NCBI GenBank assembly: GCA_016124805.1
Contig: WGND01000003.1
Location: forward strand, 496,001 to 560,000
DNA length: 64,000 bases
Direction: 5' to 3'
From: Hyphomicrobiales bacterium
Lineage (GTDB): Bacteria > Pseudomonadota > Alphaproteobacteria > Parvibaculales > Parvibaculaceae
The position numbers were made by a program, and so were the translations under genes. Under the pieces are notes generated by a model. The model was not told the origin of the DNA. It saw only the letters and a program-made list of their open reading frames with translations, and searched no databases. This document shows, in pieces, positions 39,050 to 50,083 of this stretch; positions within the stretch are counted from its first letter, which is position 1, and every line of letters begins with the position of its first letter.

Positions 39050-39883
39050 ATGCTTGCGACACTCATCATCGTTTTCCGTGAAGTCATTGAGGCGGCGCTC
39101 GTTCTGAGCATTGTCGCGGCGGCGACCGCCGGTGTGGCTCATCGCAATCGCTGGCTGGCGATCGGTGTGGGCGCGGGCCTCACCGGTGCTGTTATCGTGG
39201 CGGCTTTTGCCGGCAGGATTTCGTCTTCGCTGGAAGGCTCAGGCCAGGAAATCTTCAATGCGAGCGTTCTCTTTCTCGCGGTGCTGATGCTGGGCTGGCA
39301 CAATGTGTGGATGGGCCGTCATGGCCGCGAACTGGCCATGGAAATGAATGCAGTCGGCAAAGCCGTGTCGACTGGTGCGCGGCCACTCTATGCCGTGGCC
39401 ATTGCGGTGGGTGTCGCCATTCTTCGTGAAGGGTCGGAAGTTGTTCTCTTTCTTTATGGCATTGCCAGCACGGGCGTTGATGGCGCAAATCTGCTGGCGG
39501 GCGGTCTTGCCGGTCTGGTAATCGGCGCGGCGCTGGGCTTTGCGCTCTATAAGGGCCTCGTCAATCTGTCGACCAAGATGCTCTTTGGCGTGACGAGCTG
39601 GCTGATCCTGCTGCTGGCGGCGGGGATGGCTGCGACGGGTGCCAAATATCTCGTGCAGGCCGGCATTCTTTCGGCCATGGGCCCGGCGCTTTGGGACACA
39701 AGCTGGCTTCTGGATGACTCATCTGTCTTCGGCAAGATGATCCATGTGCTGACCGGCTATGCCGCGCGGCCCCTGCCGATCCAGCTGATCTTCTATGTCG
39801 TGACGCTTGTCGGTATCGGCACCATGATGAAGCTCTTTGGAAGCGCCCCCAGCACGAACAACAAGAAAACCGTGCTGGCCTGA
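39050..39883 (+). CDS. FTR1-family iron permease
   Basis: A 277-residue permease with seven membrane segments. Both RExxE iron-binding motifs are present: REVIEA near residue 10 in the first span and REGSEVVLF in the fourth. It imports iron across the inner membrane, as in EfeU systems. EfeB (DyP peroxidase) is not encoded nearby, so this is a reduced two-gene version. A terminator shared with the convergent CDF gene follows. Confidence 0.9.
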   Translation: MLATLIIVFREVIEAALVLSIVAAATAGVAHRNRWLAIGVGAGLTGAVIVAAFAGRISSSLEGSGQEIFNASVLFLAVLMLGWHNVWMGRHGRELAMEMNAVGKAVSTGARPLYAVAIAVGVAILREGSEVVLFLYGIASTGVDGANLLAGGLAGLVIGAALGFALYKGLVNLSTKMLFGVTSWLILLLAAGMAATGAKYLVQAGILSAMGPALWDTSWLLDDSSVFGKMIHVLTGYAARPLPIQLIFYVVTLVGIGTMMKLFGSAPSTNNKKTVLA

Positions 39884-39904
39884 TCAGGCGATTGTCACAA
39901 CAAC

Positions 39905-39943
39905 AAAGGCGCTCATTCCAGATGGATTGGGCGCCTTTTTTTT
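39905..39943. terminator. Terminator between FTR1 and the CDF exporter
   Basis: AAAGGCGCTCA pairs with the sequence up to TTGGGCGCCTTT; eight Ts follow on the plus strand and a T-rich stretch on the minus strand, so it can serve both convergent genes. Confidence 0.85.
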
Positions 39944-40844
39944 AATGCGCGTGTTTGTCGGGGCAGTCGCCGCCTTCGATCTGGATGGTGGCGTGTTCGA
40001 TGTCAAAGCGCCCGGCGAGGCGGGATTTGAGGTCAGCCAGTGTCTGTGTCGCATCGGCATCCTTGCGGAGTGTGGCATGCAGGGTGACGAGCGCCTTTGA
40101 CGAACTCAGCGACCAGGCATGGATATGATGGATGTCGGTGACGCCGCTGACATTGGCGATGAGATCCTGCGCGATGGTTTCAGGCTCGGTGCCGGGCGGT
40201 GTGCCCTCCATGAGGATGTGGGCTGACTGGCGTGTGATGCTCCAGGCGCTGCGCGCGATCAGCAGCGCGACAATGACGGAGAGGATCGGGTCAATTGCCA
40301 TGAAGCCAGTCGCCATGATGATGGCGGCGGCGACGATGGCGGCCACCGAGCCGAGCAGGTCGCCCAGCACATGCAGCGCGGCGCCGCGAATGTTGAGGTT
40401 GTCCTCGCCCCCATGCAGCATGAAGAAGGAGACGACATTGACCGCCAGACCCGCCATGGCGACCCAGAGCATGATGCCGCCGAGCACCGGCTGGGGATCG
40501 GCGATGCGCATGCCGGCTTCAAAGATGATCCAGACGACAAGCGCCAGCATGGCGATGCCATTGACGAAGGCGGCGAGAATTTCGGCGCGTTGATAGCCAT
40601 AGGAGCGGGCCGTGTCGGCCGGTTTTCTGGTCAGGCGCAGGGCAAGCCAGGCCATGAGCAGGGCGCCGGTGTCGGTGAGCATGTGGCCGGCGTCCGCAAT
40701 GAGCGCCAGCGAGCCCGCATAAAGGCCGCCCAGCACTTCGATGAACATGAAGCTGCCCGTGATCCACATGGCGATCAGGACACGGCGTTCATTGCCTGGC
40801 GCGTGATCATGGTCATGTGCATGGCTGTGATGGTGGGCGCTCAT
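39942..40844 (-). CDS. Cation diffusion facilitator (CzcD/ZitB-like) metal exporter
   Basis: A 300-residue inner-membrane proton/metal antiporter. A His-rich N-terminus (HHHSHAHDHDH) precedes six membrane segments. The transport-site pairs are in DAGHMLTDTGAL (second span) and HVLGDLLGS (fifth span), and a cytoplasmic ferredoxin-like domain follows. Zinc is the likely substrate, with cobalt or cadmium possible. The gene overlaps the upstream ArsR/SmtB regulator by 4 bp, which supports a metal-resistance operon. Confidence 0.92.
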   Translation of the reverse strand: MSAHHHSHAHDHDHAPGNERRVLIAMWITGSFMFIEVLGGLYAGSLALIADAGHMLTDTGALLMAWLALRLTRKPADTARSYGYQRAEILAAFVNGIAMLALVVWIIFEAGMRIADPQPVLGGIMLWVAMAGLAVNVVSFFMLHGGEDNLNIRGAALHVLGDLLGSVAAIVAAAIIMATGFMAIDPILSVIVALLIARSAWSITRQSAHILMEGTPPGTEPETIAQDLIANVSGVTDIHHIHAWSLSSSKALVTLHATLRKDADATQTLADLKSRLAGRFDIEHATIQIEGGDCPDKHAH

Positions 40845-41188
40845 TCGGGGTCCTCATTCACATGCGCGATCATGTCGGCGATGACGCGCGATACATGGGC
40901 ATCGTGGATTTTGTAGAATATCTGCTTGCCGCGCCGGTCTGCCGTGACGAGACGGGCAGCGCGCAGCAGACGCAGATGATGGCTGACGAGGGAGAGGGAG
41001 AGGCCGAGATTTTCGGCAATCTGCCCGACGGCGACGGGCTCGCCCAATGTTTCCACCACGATTTTCAGGCGGCTGGGATCGCCCAGCATCTTGAACATGT
41101 CGGCCAACTCGACGGCCTTGTCTTCGGCCAGTGTCAGCGGTTCGGCCAGTGCGGAAGCCGTATGGGCATGGGCGGCAGGGCGGGACAT
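40841..41188 (-). CDS. ArsR/SmtB-family zinc-type repressor
   Basis: A 115-residue winged-helix repressor. The recognition helix lies in [21 protein letters not shown]. The C-terminal alpha-5 helix holds [17 protein letters not shown], which fits the D-x-H-x10-H-x2-E zinc site of SmtB/CzrA sensors exactly. There is no cysteine pair of the arsenic type. It overlaps the CDF exporter gene and has a matching dyad operator 9 bp upstream, so it should release DNA on zinc binding and derepress the exporter. Confidence 0.9.
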   Translation of the reverse strand: MSRPAAHAHTASALAEPLTLAEDKAVELADMFKMLGDPSRLKIVVETLGEPVAVGQIAENLGLSLSLVSHHLRLLRAARLVTADRRGKQIFYKIHDAHVSRVIADMIAHVNEDPE

Positions 41189-41196
41189 ATTTCACC

Positions 41197-41222
41197 AACA
41201 GTTGAATATCTATTCAATTGTT
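41197..41222. promoter_or_regulatory. SmtB/CzrA-type operator (12-2-12 dyad)
   Basis: AACAGTTGAATA (41197-41208), spacer TC, then TATTCAATTGTT (41211-41222): 11 of 12 positions are symmetric. The TGAATA/TATTCA core is typical of SmtB-family sites. It lies just upstream of the repressor gene and about 85 bp before purT on the other side. Confidence 0.82.
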
Positions 41223-41306
41223 ATCAGATGTGTCGCGGCCTTGCAAGATGGTTCGGACAGGCCGGAATCCGTGATAAACCCCGGTCATATTGATTCAGGA
41301 GGCTCC

Positions 41307-42503
41307 ATGCGCATCGGCACCCCCCTTACAGCGTCGGCAACCCGCGTGATGCTGCTCGGCTCGGGCGAACTCGGCAAAGAGGTCGCCATTGAGTTGCAGC
41401 GCTATGGCGTGGAAGTGATCGCGGTGGATCGCTATGCCGATGCGCCGGCCATGCAGGTGGCGCATCGCAGCCATGTGATTGCGATGAATGACGGCAAGGC
41501 GCTGAGGGCCCTGATCGAGCAGGAGCGCCCGCATCTGGTGGTGCCGGAGATCGAGGCCATCGCGACCGATATGCTGGCCGAGATCGAGGCGGAGGGGCTG
41601 GCGGAGGTGATTCCGACGGCGCGTGCCGCCCAGCTCACCATGAACCGCGAGGGCATTCGCTGTCTGGCGGCTGAAACACTCGGGCTGCCGACATCGCCCT
41701 ATGCGTTTGCGTCCACCGCCGAAGAGCTGCGCGCCGCGGCAGACAGGATCGGCTATCCCTGTTTCGTAAAACCCGTCATGTCGTCTTCCGGCAAGGGGCA
41801 GAGCTATGTCGAAGCGCCTGATGCCGTTGCGGCAGCCTGGGAGGCTGCCATGTCGGGCGGGCGGGTCGAGCAGCCGCGCGTGATCGTCGAGGGCCGCATT
41901 GATTTTGACTATGAGATCACGCAGCTCACCGTGCGTGCCCAGGGGGCTGACGGCACCATCGAAACGCATTTTTGCGCGCCGATCGGGCATCGGCAGGTGA
42001 AGGGCGATTATGTGGAAAGCTGGCAGCCGCAGGTGATGAGCCAAGCAGCGCTTGCCGCCGCGCGCGACATATCGGCCAGGGTGACTGCCGCGTTGGGCGG
42101 GCGCGGCCTTTTTGGTGTCGAGCTTTTCGTCAAAGGTGATCAGGTCTGGTTTTCCGAGGTGAGCCCGCGCCCGCATGACACCGGGCTGGTGACGCTTGTG
42201 ACGCAATATCAGAGTGAGTTCGCGCTGCATGCCCGCGCCATTCTGGGGCTGCCGGTCTCGACGGAGCTGATGTCGGGCGGCGCGAGTGCGGTGATTTACG
42301 GCGGCATGGCGGCCAAGGGCATTGCCTATGAGGGGCTGGACGAGGCTTTGGCCCTGCCGGGCACCGAGATCAGGCTTTTCGGCAAGCCGGAGGCCTTTGA
42401 GCGTCGCCGCATGGGGGTGGCGCTGGCGCGTGGTGCTGACGAGGCCGAGGTCCGGGCCCGGGCGCTGGCGGTGGCAGCCAAAATCTGCCCTGTTCGGGGC
42501 TGA
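41307..42503 (+). CDS. purT: Formate-dependent phosphoribosylglycinamide formyltransferase
   Basis: A 398-residue ATP-grasp enzyme formylating GAR in purine synthesis with formate and ATP instead of formyl-tetrahydrofolate. Family motifs: [50 protein letters not shown] and [22 protein letters not shown] at 41297-41303 decides the ATG at 41307 over earlier in-frame codons. It stands alone between the zinc operon and the LysR gene. Confidence 0.95.
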   Translation: MRIGTPLTASATRVMLLGSGELGKEVAIELQRYGVEVIAVDRYADAPAMQVAHRSHVIAMNDGKALRALIEQERPHLVVPEIEAIATDMLAEIEAEGLAEVIPTARAAQLTMNREGIRCLAAETLGLPTSPYAFASTAEELRAAADRIGYPCFVKPVMSSSGKGQSYVEAPDAVAAAWEAAMSGGRVEQPRVIVEGRIDFDYEITQLTVRAQGADGTIETHFCAPIGHRQVKGDYVESWQPQVMSQAALAAARDISARVTAALGGRGLFGVELFVKGDQVWFSEVSPRPHDTGLVTLVTQYQSEFALHARAILGLPVSTELMSGGASAVIYGGMAAKGIAYEGLDEALALPGTEIRLFGKPEAFERRRMGVALARGADEAEVRARALAVAAKICPVRG

Positions 42504-42627
42504 CCGGCGGAATTGCAAAACCGCTCAACGCTTTATGCAAAACCAACTTGCGAGCGGCTCTCAAGGGTCTATTCTGCATGTGCGCAATTCAGGGCTCATC
42601 CTGATTGCAAAAATGCAGTGATGACGC

Positions 42628-43590
42628 ATGAATTGGGATGATCTTCGCTATTTTCTGGCCGTTGCGGCAGCTGGCAGCCTGTCTGGCGCCGGGCAGCAAC
42701 TGGGTGTGAACACCACCACGGTGCTGCGTCGCGTGGGGTCGCTTGAAGATGATCTGGGCACGCGCCTCTTTGAGCGGGAGCGGACGGGCTATCGCCTGAC
42801 ACCTTCGGGGGAAAAGCTCGCCGAGGCGCTGGAGCCTGTTGACCGGCGTCTGGCTGCCTTGCCGCGCGACTTTGTAGCGGATGACAAGGGCCGCGAGGCC
42901 GTGGTGCGGCTGGCGGCGGGGGATTCGATTGCCGCAGGGATCATTGCGCCCGAATATCCCTCATTTCGCGAGCAGCATCCGGGCCTTGCGCTCGATATCG
43001 TGCCTGATCCGCGCATCTCGGCGGCGGGTGGCGGCGTGCCGCGTATTGGCAATCCGATGCGCGATGTCGATCTGGCGCTGCGTCTGGCCCGTCCCACGCA
43101 GGGCGACATGCTGATGCGCAAGCTCGGCGATATGGGCTTTGGGCTTTATGCCTCGCCGGGGTATCTGGCGGCGCGCGGGACACCCCAGCAGATGGGACAG
43201 ATGAGTGACCATGACGTGATCGGTTTCTCGGAAGGGGAAACACCAATCGGCCCGGTCTGGTGGCTGTCGCGGGCGGAAAAGCCTGCCCATGTGGTGATGC
43301 GGGCTGCCAGCGACATGGCCCGGGCCGAGGCGGCGCGCGAGGGCATGGGGCTTGCCGCCTTGCCCTGCATCATGGCGGAGGGTGATGGGCGGCTGACACG
43401 CGTTTTCGGGCCGGAGATTATCGGGGCGCTGGAGATCTGGCTGATGGCGCGAAACGACCTGGCGCAGCTGGCCCATATCCGCGCCGTCATGGCCTTTATG
43501 GTGGAGGCGGTGAAGCAGCGGCGCGGTCGCCTGGAGGGGCGGCTGCATGATGTTACGGAACTGCCTGCACCCCAACGCGCAAACCCTTGA
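42628..43590 (+). CDS. LysR-family transcriptional regulator
   Basis: A 320-residue LTTR. The N-terminal winged helix MNWDDLRYFLAVAAAGSLSG with the HTH up to VLRRVGSLEDDLGTRLFERER is canonical; the C-terminal two thirds is the effector-binding domain. No divergent target gene is adjacent, so its regulon cannot be inferred from position. Confidence 0.88.
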   Translation: MNWDDLRYFLAVAAAGSLSGAGQQLGVNTTTVLRRVGSLEDDLGTRLFERERTGYRLTPSGEKLAEALEPVDRRLAALPRDFVADDKGREAVVRLAAGDSIAAGIIAPEYPSFREQHPGLALDIVPDPRISAAGGGVPRIGNPMRDVDLALRLARPTQGDMLMRKLGDMGFGLYASPGYLAARGTPQQMGQMSDHDVIGFSEGETPIGPVWWLSRAEKPAHVVMRAASDMARAEAAREGMGLAALPCIMAEGDGRLTRVFGPEIIGALEIWLMARNDLAQLAHIRAVMAFMVEAVKQRRGRLEGRLHDVTELPAPQRANP

Positions 43591-43893
43591 ATACTTGGCC
43601 GAAAACAGGCATGCCCATTGCCTTTTCTCAAAGATTCACAGTAAAAAGCATAGGAGGCATGGGGGGTGCCGATTCATCCGTTTTTTCTTGAGGAACCATC
43701 CCATCGGACGGCTTTTCAGAATAAGCAGACATAAACCCGAAAAATGCCTGTTGGGACGCAATCTGCCTCAGTTTGGTCCCAAAGTTTCGCATGCTGCATG
43801 TTGGTAGGTCATCTCTCCAACGCCCTGAATAATCTGGCACTTCGTCCAGAGGACTGACTTCTTAGGGTTGCGATCAAAGACCCGCCGGATTGA
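43591..43893. other. Intergenic region before leuA
   Basis: About 300 bp with no convincing gene. It holds a purine-rich part and a 19-codon frame (43798-43857) that starts ATG-TTG and has five leucine codons, a possible but unproven leuA leader peptide. No clear terminator hairpin with a T-run follows it. Confidence 0.5.
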
Positions 43894-45456
43894 GTGACCT
43901 TGACTGATATGGCTGATTCCCGAGTTTTGATCTTCGATACGACACTGCGCGATGGTGAACAGTCACCGGGCGCATCGATGACGCTTGAAGAAAAAATCCA
44001 GATTGCCGAATTTCTTGACGCCATGGGCGTCGATATTATCGAAGCCGGTTTTCCGATTGCCTCCAATGGCGATTTTGAATCGGTGAGCGAAGTCTCGCGC
44101 GTGGTCAAGAATGCCGTTGTCTGCGGTCTGGCGCGCGCCGGCGCCAAGGATATTGATCGCGCCGGTGAGGCCCTGCGTCAGGCCAAGCGTGGCCGTATCC
44201 ACACCTTCATTTCCACAAGCCCCGTTCACATGAAGCACAAGCTGCAGATGGAACCCGAAGCGGTTCTGGATGCGGTGGTGCGCAGCGTGACCATGGCGCG
44301 CAATCTTGTGGAAGATGTGGAATGGTCGGCCGAAGATGCCACGCGCACGGATCGTGATTTCCTTTGCCGCTGCGTTGAAGCCGCCATCAAGGCCGGGGCG
44401 ACCACGATCAATATTCCCGACACGGTGGGCTATACGATGCCGCAGGAATATGCCGAGATCATCGGCATGCTGCGGGCGCGCGTGCCCAATATCGATCAGG
44501 CCGTTCTCTCCACCCATTGCCATAATGATCTGGGGCTGGCCGTGGCCAATTCGCTGGCCGGTGTGGCGGCGGGCGCGCGGCAGGTCGAGTGCACGATTAA
44601 TGGCATTGGCGAGCGGGCGGGCAATGCCGCGCTTGAGGAAGTGGTGATGGCGCTGCAGGTGCGCCAGGACATCATGCCCTATCAGACGGGTATTCAGGCC
44701 GCCATGATCGCGCGCGCCTCGAAGCTCGTTTCGGGCATTACCTCCTTTCCGGTGCAATTCAATAAAGCCATTGTGGGGCAGAATGCCTTCGCACATGAAT
44801 CCGGTATCCATCAGGATGGGATGCTGAAGAACAACCAGACCTATGAGATCATGACCCCCGAGAGTGTCGGCATCACCAAATCTTCGCTTGTGATGGGCAA
44901 ACATTCAGGTCGCCACGCCTTCCGCGAGAAGCTGAAGGAGCTTGGCTATGATCTCGGCGAGAACGCGATGGAAGATGCTTTTGTCCGCTTCAAGGCGCTG
45001 GCCGACAAGAAAAAGCATCTGTTCGACGATGATCTGGTGGCGCTGGTTGATGATGAGGTTTCGCGTGGCAATGAGCATATCCGTGTGATTTCGCTGCGTG
45101 TCGTTGCCGGGTCCTTCGGACCGCAGGAAGCGACGCTGGAGCTGGAGGTCGACGGCGTGGTCGAGAAGACCACTGCGACGGGTGATGGTCCTGTCGATGC
45201 AACGTTCAATGCCATCAAGGCCCTGTTTCCCCACGAGGCCCGGCTGCAGCTTTTCAAGGTGCATGCCGTGACCGAGGGGACGGATGCCCAGGCTGAAGTC
45301 AGCGTGCGTCTGGAAGAAAACGGCAAGAGCGTGACCGGGCGCGGCACCGACACCGATACGCTTGTGGCATCGGCGCGGGCCTATGTCAGTGCGCTCAATC
45401 GACTGCTGGTCAAACGGCAGCGGACCGCGCCGGAGGCGTTGCGTGCGGCGACGTGA
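43894..45456 (+). CDS. leuA: 2-isopropylmalate synthase
   Basis: A 520-residue enzyme that condenses acetyl-CoA with 2-oxoisovalerate, the committed step of leucine synthesis. It has the HMGL-like TIM barrel with [16 protein letters not shown] and the metal-binding [17 protein letters not shown], then the GxGERAGNA loop and a C-terminal LeuA dimer/regulatory domain for leucine feedback. Full family length. The start is uncertain: GTG 43894, TTG 43900 and ATG 43909 are all in frame and none has a strong ribosome binding site. Confidence 0.93.
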   Translation: MTLTDMADSRVLIFDTTLRDGEQSPGASMTLEEKIQIAEFLDAMGVDIIEAGFPIASNGDFESVSEVSRVVKNAVVCGLARAGAKDIDRAGEALRQAKRGRIHTFISTSPVHMKHKLQMEPEAVLDAVVRSVTMARNLVEDVEWSAEDATRTDRDFLCRCVEAAIKAGATTINIPDTVGYTMPQEYAEIIGMLRARVPNIDQAVLSTHCHNDLGLAVANSLAGVAAGARQVECTINGIGERAGNAALEEVVMALQVRQDIMPYQTGIQAAMIARASKLVSGITSFPVQFNKAIVGQNAFAHESGIHQDGMLKNNQTYEIMTPESVGITKSSLVMGKHSGRHAFREKLKELGYDLGENAMEDAFVRFKALADKKKHLFDDDLVALVDDEVSRGNEHIRVISLRVVAGSFGPQEATLELEVDGVVEKTTATGDGPVDATFNAIKALFPHEARLQLFKVHAVTEGTDAQAEVSVRLEENGKSVTGRGTDTDTLVASARAYVSALNRLLVKRQRTAPEALRAAT

Positions 45457-45579
45457 CAAGAATGATCCCCACAGGTCGAATTGCCTGCGGTATTAACCAA
45501 ATTGCCATTGAAAATGGTGACACTCACAGTTGACGTTATTGCCCGATGGCTGAAACGTTGACCCTGTTAAAGGAAATGA

Positions 45580-46626
<1,047 letters not shown>

Positions 46627-46702
46627 GGCAATGATTTCGGGAGTTTGAATCCCGGACAGGGCGTATGAAACCGGCTGACAGCAAGAGAGCAGTAAGTCGT
46701 CT

Positions 46703-47641
46703 ATGGACCTGAACCGCACAGCTCTACCTATACGTGAATTCTCGGGCCGCATTTCGCTCGTCTTCATGATTGCGCTGGCAGCCGCCCTGCTGCTGCTGGG
46801 GCGCGCGGAAACCTATGTCTTTGATCGTGCCCGGCAGGTGGTGACCGATACGGCCGCTCCGCTGCTGGAACTTGCCTCACGGCCCGTGGCTGCGGCACGA
46901 CGGCTGATCGAGCGCACCGATGAATATGCCTATGTGTTTGACGAGAATGAGCGGCTGCGTGCTGAAAACGCAAGATTGATCGCGTGGAAGGATGCCGCCC
47001 TCAAGCTTGAGTCCAAGCTGTCGCGCTTTCAGGCGCTGCTGAATGTGCAGATTGATCCGGGCATCGAATATGTCTCGGGACGTGTGGTGAGCGACAATGG
47101 CGGTCCCTTCGTGGAAACCGTGATCGTGAATGTGGGTCGCAAGGTGGGCGCCCAGAGCGGTCAGGCTGTGATTGATACGGACGGGCTGATCGGGCGCATT
47201 GTGGCGACGGGCGAAGATGCCAGCCGCGTCATTCTGCTGAGCGACCTGAACAGCCGTGTGCCTGTGGTTGTGGAGCCTGCGCATTACAAGGCGGTGCTGG
47301 CGGGCGACAACACCAACTGGCCGAAGCTTGAATATCTCGCCGCCTCGGGCAGCGTGTCGCCGGGTGATCGTGTGGTGACATCGGGCGATGGCGGGCTTAT
47401 TCCGCCCGGTCTGCCGGTGGGGCTTGTCATCAAGACCAGTGACGGCAATCTGCGCGTTGAGCTTTTTGCTGATCGCGACAGGCTCGATTTTGTCCGTGTG
47501 CTGAAATATGAGTTCCCGACCAATGTCGACCGCACCGACCCGCCGCGCTTTCTGAAGGGCAAGCCGGTGACGGAAGAACATACCGAGGGGCCTGTGCGCG
47601 ATCTCGCACCTGCCAATGCCAAGCCACCGGCCGGGAGGTAG
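46703..47641 (+). CDS. mreC: Rod-shape-determining protein MreC
   Basis: A 312-residue single-span inner-membrane protein with a periplasmic coiled coil (LRAENARLIAWKDAALKLESKLSRF) and two beta-barrel domains (VNVGRKVGAQSGQAV, GLIGRIVATGEDASRVILL). It links PBP2/RodA to MreB. The C-terminal 40 residues are a Pro-rich tail. The gene lies 76 bp after mreB and 5 bp before mreD. Confidence 0.94.
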   Translation: MDLNRTALPIREFSGRISLVFMIALAAALLLLGRAETYVFDRARQVVTDTAAPLLELASRPVAAARRLIERTDEYAYVFDENERLRAENARLIAWKDAALKLESKLSRFQALLNVQIDPGIEYVSGRVVSDNGGPFVETVIVNVGRKVGAQSGQAVIDTDGLIGRIVATGEDASRVILLSDLNSRVPVVVEPAHYKAVLAGDNTNWPKLEYLAASGSVSPGDRVVTSGDGGLIPPGLPVGLVIKTSDGNLRVELFADRDRLDFVRVLKYEFPTNVDRTDPPRFLKGKPVTEEHTEGPVRDLAPANAKPPAGR

Positions 47642-47646
47642 CCGCC

Positions 47647-48180
47647 TTGCCGAAGCTTGAATCCTATTCCCCCACACCGGCGGCCCGTGCAGGCCGCATT
47701 GTCATGACGATTGTGCCTTTTTTCATGGCCGTCATCTGCGTGTTTTTGAGCTTTGTGCCTGTGGGCCGCATATTCGGGTCGTCGGTGACGCCGGCCTTTG
47801 CCTTCATGGCGATTTATTACTGGGGCGTGGTGCGGCCGGAGATGTTTCCCTCCGTTGCCGTGTTTGCGGTCGGGCTTATTCTGGACCTCCTCTCGGGTGG
47901 GCCGATCGGCCTTTGGGCCTTTGTCTATGTCGTGACCTATGCGGTCGTGATTTCGCAGCGCTTTATGCTGGTCAATGCGCCGTTTTCGGCCTTCTGGATG
48001 GGCTTTGTGGCCGCGTCCGCCTTTGCCAGTGTGCTCGCATGGATGGCCGCTTCGCTCTTCTATGGCACCTTCGTCGCCGCCGGGCCGATCATCTGGCACA
48101 TGACAGTGACCGTGATTGTGTTTCCTCTTTTTGCTTTCATTTTCGGGCGCGTGCAGAGCCGCGTCCTGAATGTCGGCTAG
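47647..48180 (+). CDS. mreD: Rod-shape-determining protein MreD
   Basis: A 177-residue membrane protein with about five spans. The MreD-typical PEMFPSVAVFAVGLILDLLSGGPIGLWAFVY-like central region is present. The start is TTG at 47647; GGGAGG at 47633-47638, inside the mreC stop region, is 8 bp upstream and no ATG is near. Its end overlaps the possible early start of the PBP2 gene. Confidence 0.87.
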   Translation: MPKLESYSPTPAARAGRIVMTIVPFFMAVICVFLSFVPVGRIFGSSVTPAFAFMAIYYWGVVRPEMFPSVAVFAVGLILDLLSGGPIGLWAFVYVVTYAVVISQRFMLVNAPFSAFWMGFVAASAFASVLAWMAASLFYGTFVAAGPIIWHMTVTVIVFPLFAFIFGRVQSRVLNVG

Positions 48181-48190
48181 GGAGGGCGAG

Positions 48191-50083
48191 ATGGGACAGA
48201 TTCAGGGACGCGACGGCTCTCGCTACAAGACATTTTCCCGCCGGGCGATGCTGCTGGGCGGGGCGCAGGGTCTGGCCTTCGTGGTGCTGGCCGGGCGCAT
48301 GTATTATCTGCAGGTTCTCAAGACCGACGAATATACGATGCTGGCCGAAGAGAACCGCGTGAATGTGCGGCTGCTGGCGCCGCTGCGCGGCAATATTGTG
48401 GACCGCTACGGCACGCCGCTTGCCACCAACCGGCAGAATTATCGCGCCGTTCTCATTCCCGAGCAGACGCCCGACATTGATGCCACGCTCGACAAGCTCT
48501 CGCGCATTGTCGCCATTTCCGATTATGACCGGCGCAAGATCATGCGGGATGTCAAACGCCTGCCGCGCTTTTTCCCGATCACGGTGGCTGAAGACCTGAC
48601 CTGGGACCAGTTTGCGCAGGTCAATATCAATGAGCCTGATCTGGCCGGTGTGGCGCCGGATGTGGGCGAGACGCGCAATTATCACTACGGCGCGGAGCTT
48701 GCCCATGTGATCGGCTATGTGAGCCCGGTCTCTGAATCCGATATCGACAAGGCGGGGGGTGATGAACCTCTGCTACGCCTGCCGGGCTTTCGTACCGGCA
48801 AGCTCGGCATCGAGAAGAAATATGATGCGGAGCTGCGCGGTGTGGCGGGCGCCAGCCATGTGGAAGTCAATGCCTATGGCCGCGTCATTCGCGAACTTTC
48901 CAAGGATCCCGGCAAGCCGGGCGAGGAAGTTGTGCTGACCCTCGACATGGCGGTGCAGAAGGCGGCCTGGGAGCGGCTGGAGGGACAGTCGGCAAGCGCA
49001 GTTGTGATGGATATTCGCAATGGTGACGTGATGGCCTTTGTCTCGACACCGGCCTATGACCCCTCGCAGTTCAATATGGGCTATGGCGAGAAAGCCTATA
49101 AGGCGCTGCTGAATGATCCCTATCTGCCGCTGGTCAACAAGGCGATCGCCGGTCTCTATCCGCCTGGCTCGACCTTCAAGACGGTTGTGGCGGTTGGCGC
49201 GGTTGAAGCCGGCGTTGATCCCGAACAGCGGGTTTTCTGCAGTGGTTCCTATCGTCTCGGCAATCATGATTTCCATTGCTGGAAAAAGGGCGGCCACGGC
49301 TCGATGAACATGCATGACGCGATCAAGCATAGCTGCGACGTGTTTTTCTATGACACGGCCAAGCGCATGGGTATTGACGCGATTGAGGCGACGGCCAAGA
49401 AATTCGGTCTGGGTCAGGCCTATGATTTTGATGTGCCCGGCGAGAAAATGGGCGTGGTGCCGGGGCGTGACTGGAAGCTCGCGACGCAAGGCACCTCCTG
49501 GCAGCAGGGCGAGACGGTGATCACCGGCATCGGGCAGGGCTTTGTTCTGACCAATCCGCTGCAACTGGCGGTGATGACATCGCGTCTGGCCAATGGCGGC
49601 TATGCGGTGAAGCCGCGTCTGGTGCGCGCCATGGGTGGCTCCTTGGTGCCACAGCCCAAGCCGCTGAAGATGGATGTGAAAGACGAGTCCCTGGCGGTTG
49701 CCATGGGCGGCATGAATGGCGTCTCGAATGAAATCGGGGGCACGGCCTATCGCTCGCGTATCACCGAACCCGGCATGGCGCTGGCGGGCAAGACCGGCAC
49801 GGCGCAGGTGCGCCGCATCAGCAAGGCGGAGCGCGACAGCGGCGTGATCCGCAATGAAAATCTTGAATGGCGCCAGCGCGACCATGCGCTCTTCATCGCG
49901 TTTGCGCCGGTGCAGGCGCCGCGCTATGCGATATCGGTGGTGATCGAGCATGGGGGCTCGGGCTCGGGCGCGGCGGCCCCCGTCGCGCGCGACATCATGC
50001 GCGCCATGCTGCTGCGCGATCCCGAGCTGCAACAGGCCATTGACCCGTCCGGCGCGGCTGCGCGCAAGATCAAGGAGAGTTAG
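48191..50083 (+). CDS. mrdA: Penicillin-binding protein 2
   Basis: A 630-residue class B transpeptidase of the elongasome. One N-terminal membrane anchor (about residues 20-40) is followed by a pedestal domain and the transpeptidase domain, with active-site PPGSTFKTV (SxxK), HSCDVFF (SxN-like position) and KTGTAQV (KTG). The ATG at 48191 with GGAGGG just upstream was chosen over one at 48170. Its last codon abuts the ATG of rodA. Confidence 0.95.
   Translation: MGQIQGRDGSRYKTFSRRAMLLGGAQGLAFVVLAGRMYYLQVLKTDEYTMLAEENRVNVRLLAPLRGNIVDRYGTPLATNRQNYRAVLIPEQTPDIDATLDKLSRIVAISDYDRRKIMRDVKRLPRFFPITVAEDLTWDQFAQVNINEPDLAGVAPDVGETRNYHYGAELAHVIGYVSPVSESDIDKAGGDEPLLRLPGFRTGKLGIEKKYDAELRGVAGASHVEVNAYGRVIRELSKDPGKPGEEVVLTLDMAVQKAAWERLEGQSASAVVMDIRNGDVMAFVSTPAYDPSQFNMGYGEKAYKALLNDPYLPLVNKAIAGLYPPGSTFKTVVAVGAVEAGVDPEQRVFCSGSYRLGNHDFHCWKKGGHGSMNMHDAIKHSCDVFFYDTAKRMGIDAIEATAKKFGLGQAYDFDVPGEKMGVVPGRDWKLATQGTSWQQGETVITGIGQGFVLTNPLQLAVMTSRLANGGYAVKPRLVRAMGGSLVPQPKPLKMDVKDESLAVAMGGMNGVSNEIGGTAYRSRITEPGMALAGKTGTAQVRRISKAERDSGVIRNENLEWRQRDHALFIAFAPVQAPRYAISVVIEHGGSGSGAAAPVARDIMRAMLLRDPELQQAIDPSGAAARKIKES

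Noticed and set aside
43547-43840. Short frames on both strands between the LysR gene and leuA
   Set aside because: No ribosome binding site, no family match and poor codon character.
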